Source of the DNA: an uncultured bacterium
GTDB taxonomy: Bacteria > Cyanobacteriota > Vampirovibrionia > Gastranaerophilales > Gastranaerophilaceae
Assembly (NCBI GenBank): GCA_900554385.1
Contig: USHE01000087.1
Span: forward strand, 1 to 7,754
DNA: 7,754 nt
Reading direction: 5' to 3'
The position numbers and the translations under genes are program-made. Shown here one piece after another: positions 6,226 through 7,754 of the stretch. Every line of letters begins with the position of its first letter. Within the stretch, counting starts at the first letter, position 1. The notes below the pieces were generated by a model. It was not told where the DNA came from. It searched no databases and was given only the letters and a program-made list of their open reading frames with translations.

Positions 6226-6624
6226 ATGATTAATCCGATTAAATTTGGAAATCTTTATGCAGGATTGTTAAAACAAAACCAACAACAGCAAAAACAAGAT
6301 TTAATTAACAAAAACTACAACGAGATTTATGCTCACGAACAAGCTCATAAATCTGCTGGCGGTGCATTAGCCGGCTCTATTGTTATTGAAAAAAATGCTG
6401 ATGGAATTCCGGTAGGAGGTCATGTGAATATTAAAATGCCTGTTCTAGATCCAGAAAACCCGCAAAAAACTATTGATGAAGCTAATATAGTAATCAACTC
6501 TGCAATGGCACCTGGAGATCCGTCACCACAGGATTACAAGGTTGCGGCTAAAGCCAGAGAAATTAAAGCTAAAGCGCAAAGCATGCTGACTACTAACGGG
6601 AAAAAACTCAACCTTATCGGCTAA
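6226..6624 (+). CDS. Small SprA-related family protein with HEXXH motif (putative zinc metalloprotease)
   Basis: A 132-residue protein matching the SprA-related family (Pfam PF12118) as I recall it: YAHEQAHKSAGGALAGS (35-51), the VGGHVNI segment (63-69), then APGDPSPQDYKVAAKAREIK (95-114). HEQAH (37-41) fits the HEXXH zinc-binding and catalytic pattern, but no third ligand can be named and activity in this family is not established to my knowledge. There is no signal peptide, membrane segment or lipobox, and the N-terminus is Gln/Asn-rich (LLKQNQQQQKQDL). Longer family members carry long N-terminal extensions, so this is close to the bare conserved domain. It has a strong promoter of its own and overlaps the convergent membrane-protein gene by 11 bases at the 3' end. 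The family call is firm; the biological role is unknown. Confidence 0.82.
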   Translation: MINPIKFGNLYAGLLKQNQQQQKQDLINKNYNEIYAHEQAHKSAGGALAGSIVIEKNADGIPVGGHVNIKMPVLDPENPQKTIDEANIVINSAMAPGDPSPQDYKVAAKAREIKAKAQSMLTTNGKKLNLIG

Positions 6625-7708
6625 CAACTGGATTGTTTACATTTTCGTAAAATGTAAATTTTAAAATCTGCGTTTCACCTTTTTCTTTATAGTCAATTAT
6701 GAAAGAATTATAATACCTGTAACCATATTTTCTAAAGAAATAATCAGTAAAGCGACATACTGATTTGTACGGACGCTTATTGGAAACTACAGAAATCGGT
6801 TGGTTATTTGTATCCAAATACCCGCACACGACACCATTACTTACGTACTCTTTGCCGGAATTTCTTTCGTTGTATTTTAATACATTCGTTGAAAATTGGG
6901 TATCATTTATAGTCACAATTAAGTTGTATTTATAAGGATCTATGTTATCAATATTCTCCGCTACATTAAAATCGATGTTATAACCTTCAAAATTAAGCTG
7001 TTTAATAAGCAAAAGAGTATCCGATGTATTTGCAAAATAAAGAATTTTGTTATTTTTATCTATCATTCTGATTTTATTTCTAATACCGCAGGCACTATTA
7101 AAAAGCGGATAATTCTTAATTAATGCGGGATTTTGTTTTATATTTTTAAAGAACCCTGAACAGGCGGCAATTTCTCTAACCTGAGTTATGGTAGCTCCTT
7201 GACGAAAATACTGAAAAATCCTATTTGCCGCTCTTGCCCAAAGGTGGGTTGAAACAAATAGCAGATAAAATAGTGCAAAAAATACCACTATAAACTTATA
7301 TGGGGTATTTTTTTTCGTATAAGAATACACCAACACCGGGGCAGACACCACGCAAAAAGCAGTAAAAAATCTTATGCTAAAAGTCATAAACTGTATTTCG
7401 TACGCCATTGTTAAAAGTGTTACTACAAAAATCAGCGCAAATGAAAGCAAAAATAAATCTCTACGTTTTCTTGTTATAACCGGTCGTATCAAAGAAATTA
7501 TAAAACAAGGCAAATACACAAGAAACCCTAAATCCCCCAGCCCCATAAGAGGTTCAATCAGCGAATTATTTGATAATGAAGAATCTGTTGAATTTATACC
7601 GTCAAACGGAACAAAAAAGCCTAAATTTGAAAGCAACATATCTCTAAAAGCTACTAAGTGAACCCCGAGTGTCTTATTCCAAGTAAACCCTGTAAAATCA
7701 ATAATCAT
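6614..7708 (-). CDS. Multi-spanning membrane protein with large C-terminal domain, probably N-terminally incomplete
   Basis: An unrecognised integral membrane protein of 364 residues from the ATG at 7706-7708. The N-terminal 55 residues (from IDFTGFTWNKTLGVHL) look like an extracytoplasmic loop. Four hydrophobic spans follow at about 57-78, 83-103, 110-130 and 137-156. The last about 205 residues are soluble. The overall look resembles the C-terminal half of a polytopic glycosyltransferase of the GT39/PMT type or a cell-envelope polymer protein, but I see no diagnostic motif and would not name it. There is no Shine-Dalgarno at a useful distance from the ATG, nor from the TTG two codons earlier, and the protein begins in mid-loop. 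Its own frame has a stop eight codons upstream of the TTG, while a different frame upstream is open to the contig end. A frameshift or sequencing error near 7700 is therefore plausible. Its 3' end overlaps the convergent SprA-related gene by 11 bases. Confidence 0.72.
   Translation of the reverse strand: MIIDFTGFTWNKTLGVHLVAFRDMLLSNLGFFVPFDGINSTDSSLSNNSLIEPLMGLGDLGFLVYLPCFIISLIRPVITRKRRDLFLLSFALIFVVTLLTMAYEIQFMTFSIRFFTAFCVVSAPVLVYSYTKKNTPYKFIVVFFALFYLLFVSTHLWARAANRIFQYFRQGATITQVREIAACSGFFKNIKQNPALIKNYPLFNSACGIRNKIRMIDKNNKILYFANTSDTLLLIKQLNFEGYNIDFNVAENIDNIDPYKYNLIVTINDTQFSTNVLKYNERNSGKEYVSNGVVCGYLDTNNQPISVVSNKRPYKSVCRFTDYFFRKYGYRYYNSFIIDYKEKGETQILKFTFYENVNNPVVSR
6636..6662 (+). terminator. 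AT-rich hairpin, possible terminator of the SprA-related gene
   Basis: TTTACATTTT (6636-6645) and AAAATGTAAA (6649-6658) form a perfect 10-bp stem with a CGT loop, followed by TTTT. It lies 12 bases after the stop of the + strand gene and inside the 3' coding end of the opposing gene (KFTFYENVN). With one G-C pair in the stem it is weak by usual standards. Confidence 0.45.
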
Positions 7709-7754
7709 AATCAAATATTTTACAAACCTTTTCTGCTAGCATCTCGATTTCTTC
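7698..7754 (-). CDS. C-terminal fragment of an upstream reading frame, cut by contig end
   Basis: Eighteen codons and a TGA, entering from the contig end: EEIEMLAEKVCKIFDYDY. The composition looks like real coding sequence. It either ends a separate upstream gene overlapping the next ATG by 11 bases, or is the N-terminal side of the same membrane protein separated by a one-base frameshift. Too short to assign a function. Confidence 0.45.
   Translation of the reverse strand, partial: EEIEMLAEKVCKIFDYDY

Noticed and set aside
7374..7661. 95-codon + strand frame near the right end
   Set aside because: It is antisense to the membrane-spanning segments of the minus-strand gene and has no family resemblance.
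1..7754. CRISPR array, prophage, insertion sequence or integrase
   Set aside because: No regularly spaced direct repeats and no recognisable Cas, phage or transposase protein in any frame.

Overview
The window looks like a whole short assembly contig from an AT-rich bacterium. The best guess is a non-photosynthetic gut cyanobacterium (Vampirovibrionia/Melainabacteria, Gastranaerophilales-like). This rests on a cyanobacterial-type ClpC without ctsR/mcsAB neighbours, a tRNA-Glu of the cyanobacterial/plastid form (G1-U72, A53-U61), a prepilin with an AFTLTEVLITLGIIG-type leader, and an SprA-related protein. The taxonomy is inferred from recognised sequence style, not from a search. The first 17 bases are Illumina adapter, so position 1 is an artificial end.

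Layout, left to right. (1) A 5'-truncated TPR protein on + ends at a strong hairpin terminator (983-1012). (2) It converges on a minus-strand block: an XRE regulator (4908-5138), then clpC (2283-4778), then a pilC/gspF-type inner-membrane platform protein (1011-2225). clpC has its own good sigma70-type promoter (4812-4840) and its own terminator (2242-2272). That terminator sits directly in front of the pilC ribosome-binding site. (3) A type IV prepilin (5196-5924, +) is divergent from the XRE gene. The gap between them holds a perfect 27-bp palindrome (5145-5171) covering the place where the prepilin -35 box would be. (4) tRNA-Glu(UUC) follows with its own promoter and terminator. (5) A 132-residue HEXXH protein of the SprA-related family has a near-consensus promoter. 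(6) A minus-strand multi-spanning membrane protein overlaps its tail. This protein seems to lack its N-terminal half, and an 18-codon fragment in another frame precedes it at the contig end. A single-base frameshift or a short gene overlap could explain this.

Functionally, pilC and the prepilin are parts of a type IV pilus or type II secretion-like machine, but they are not in one operon and no other pilus genes are visible. ClpC and tRNA-Glu are housekeeping. The most interesting local unit is the XRE regulator, palindrome and prepilin arrangement, which looks like a compact switch for one pilin-like protein. I see no CRISPR array, transposase or prophage gene. All gaps between genes are shorter than 300 bp except 5925-6225, which is filled by the tRNA unit and the promoter of the HEXXH gene.
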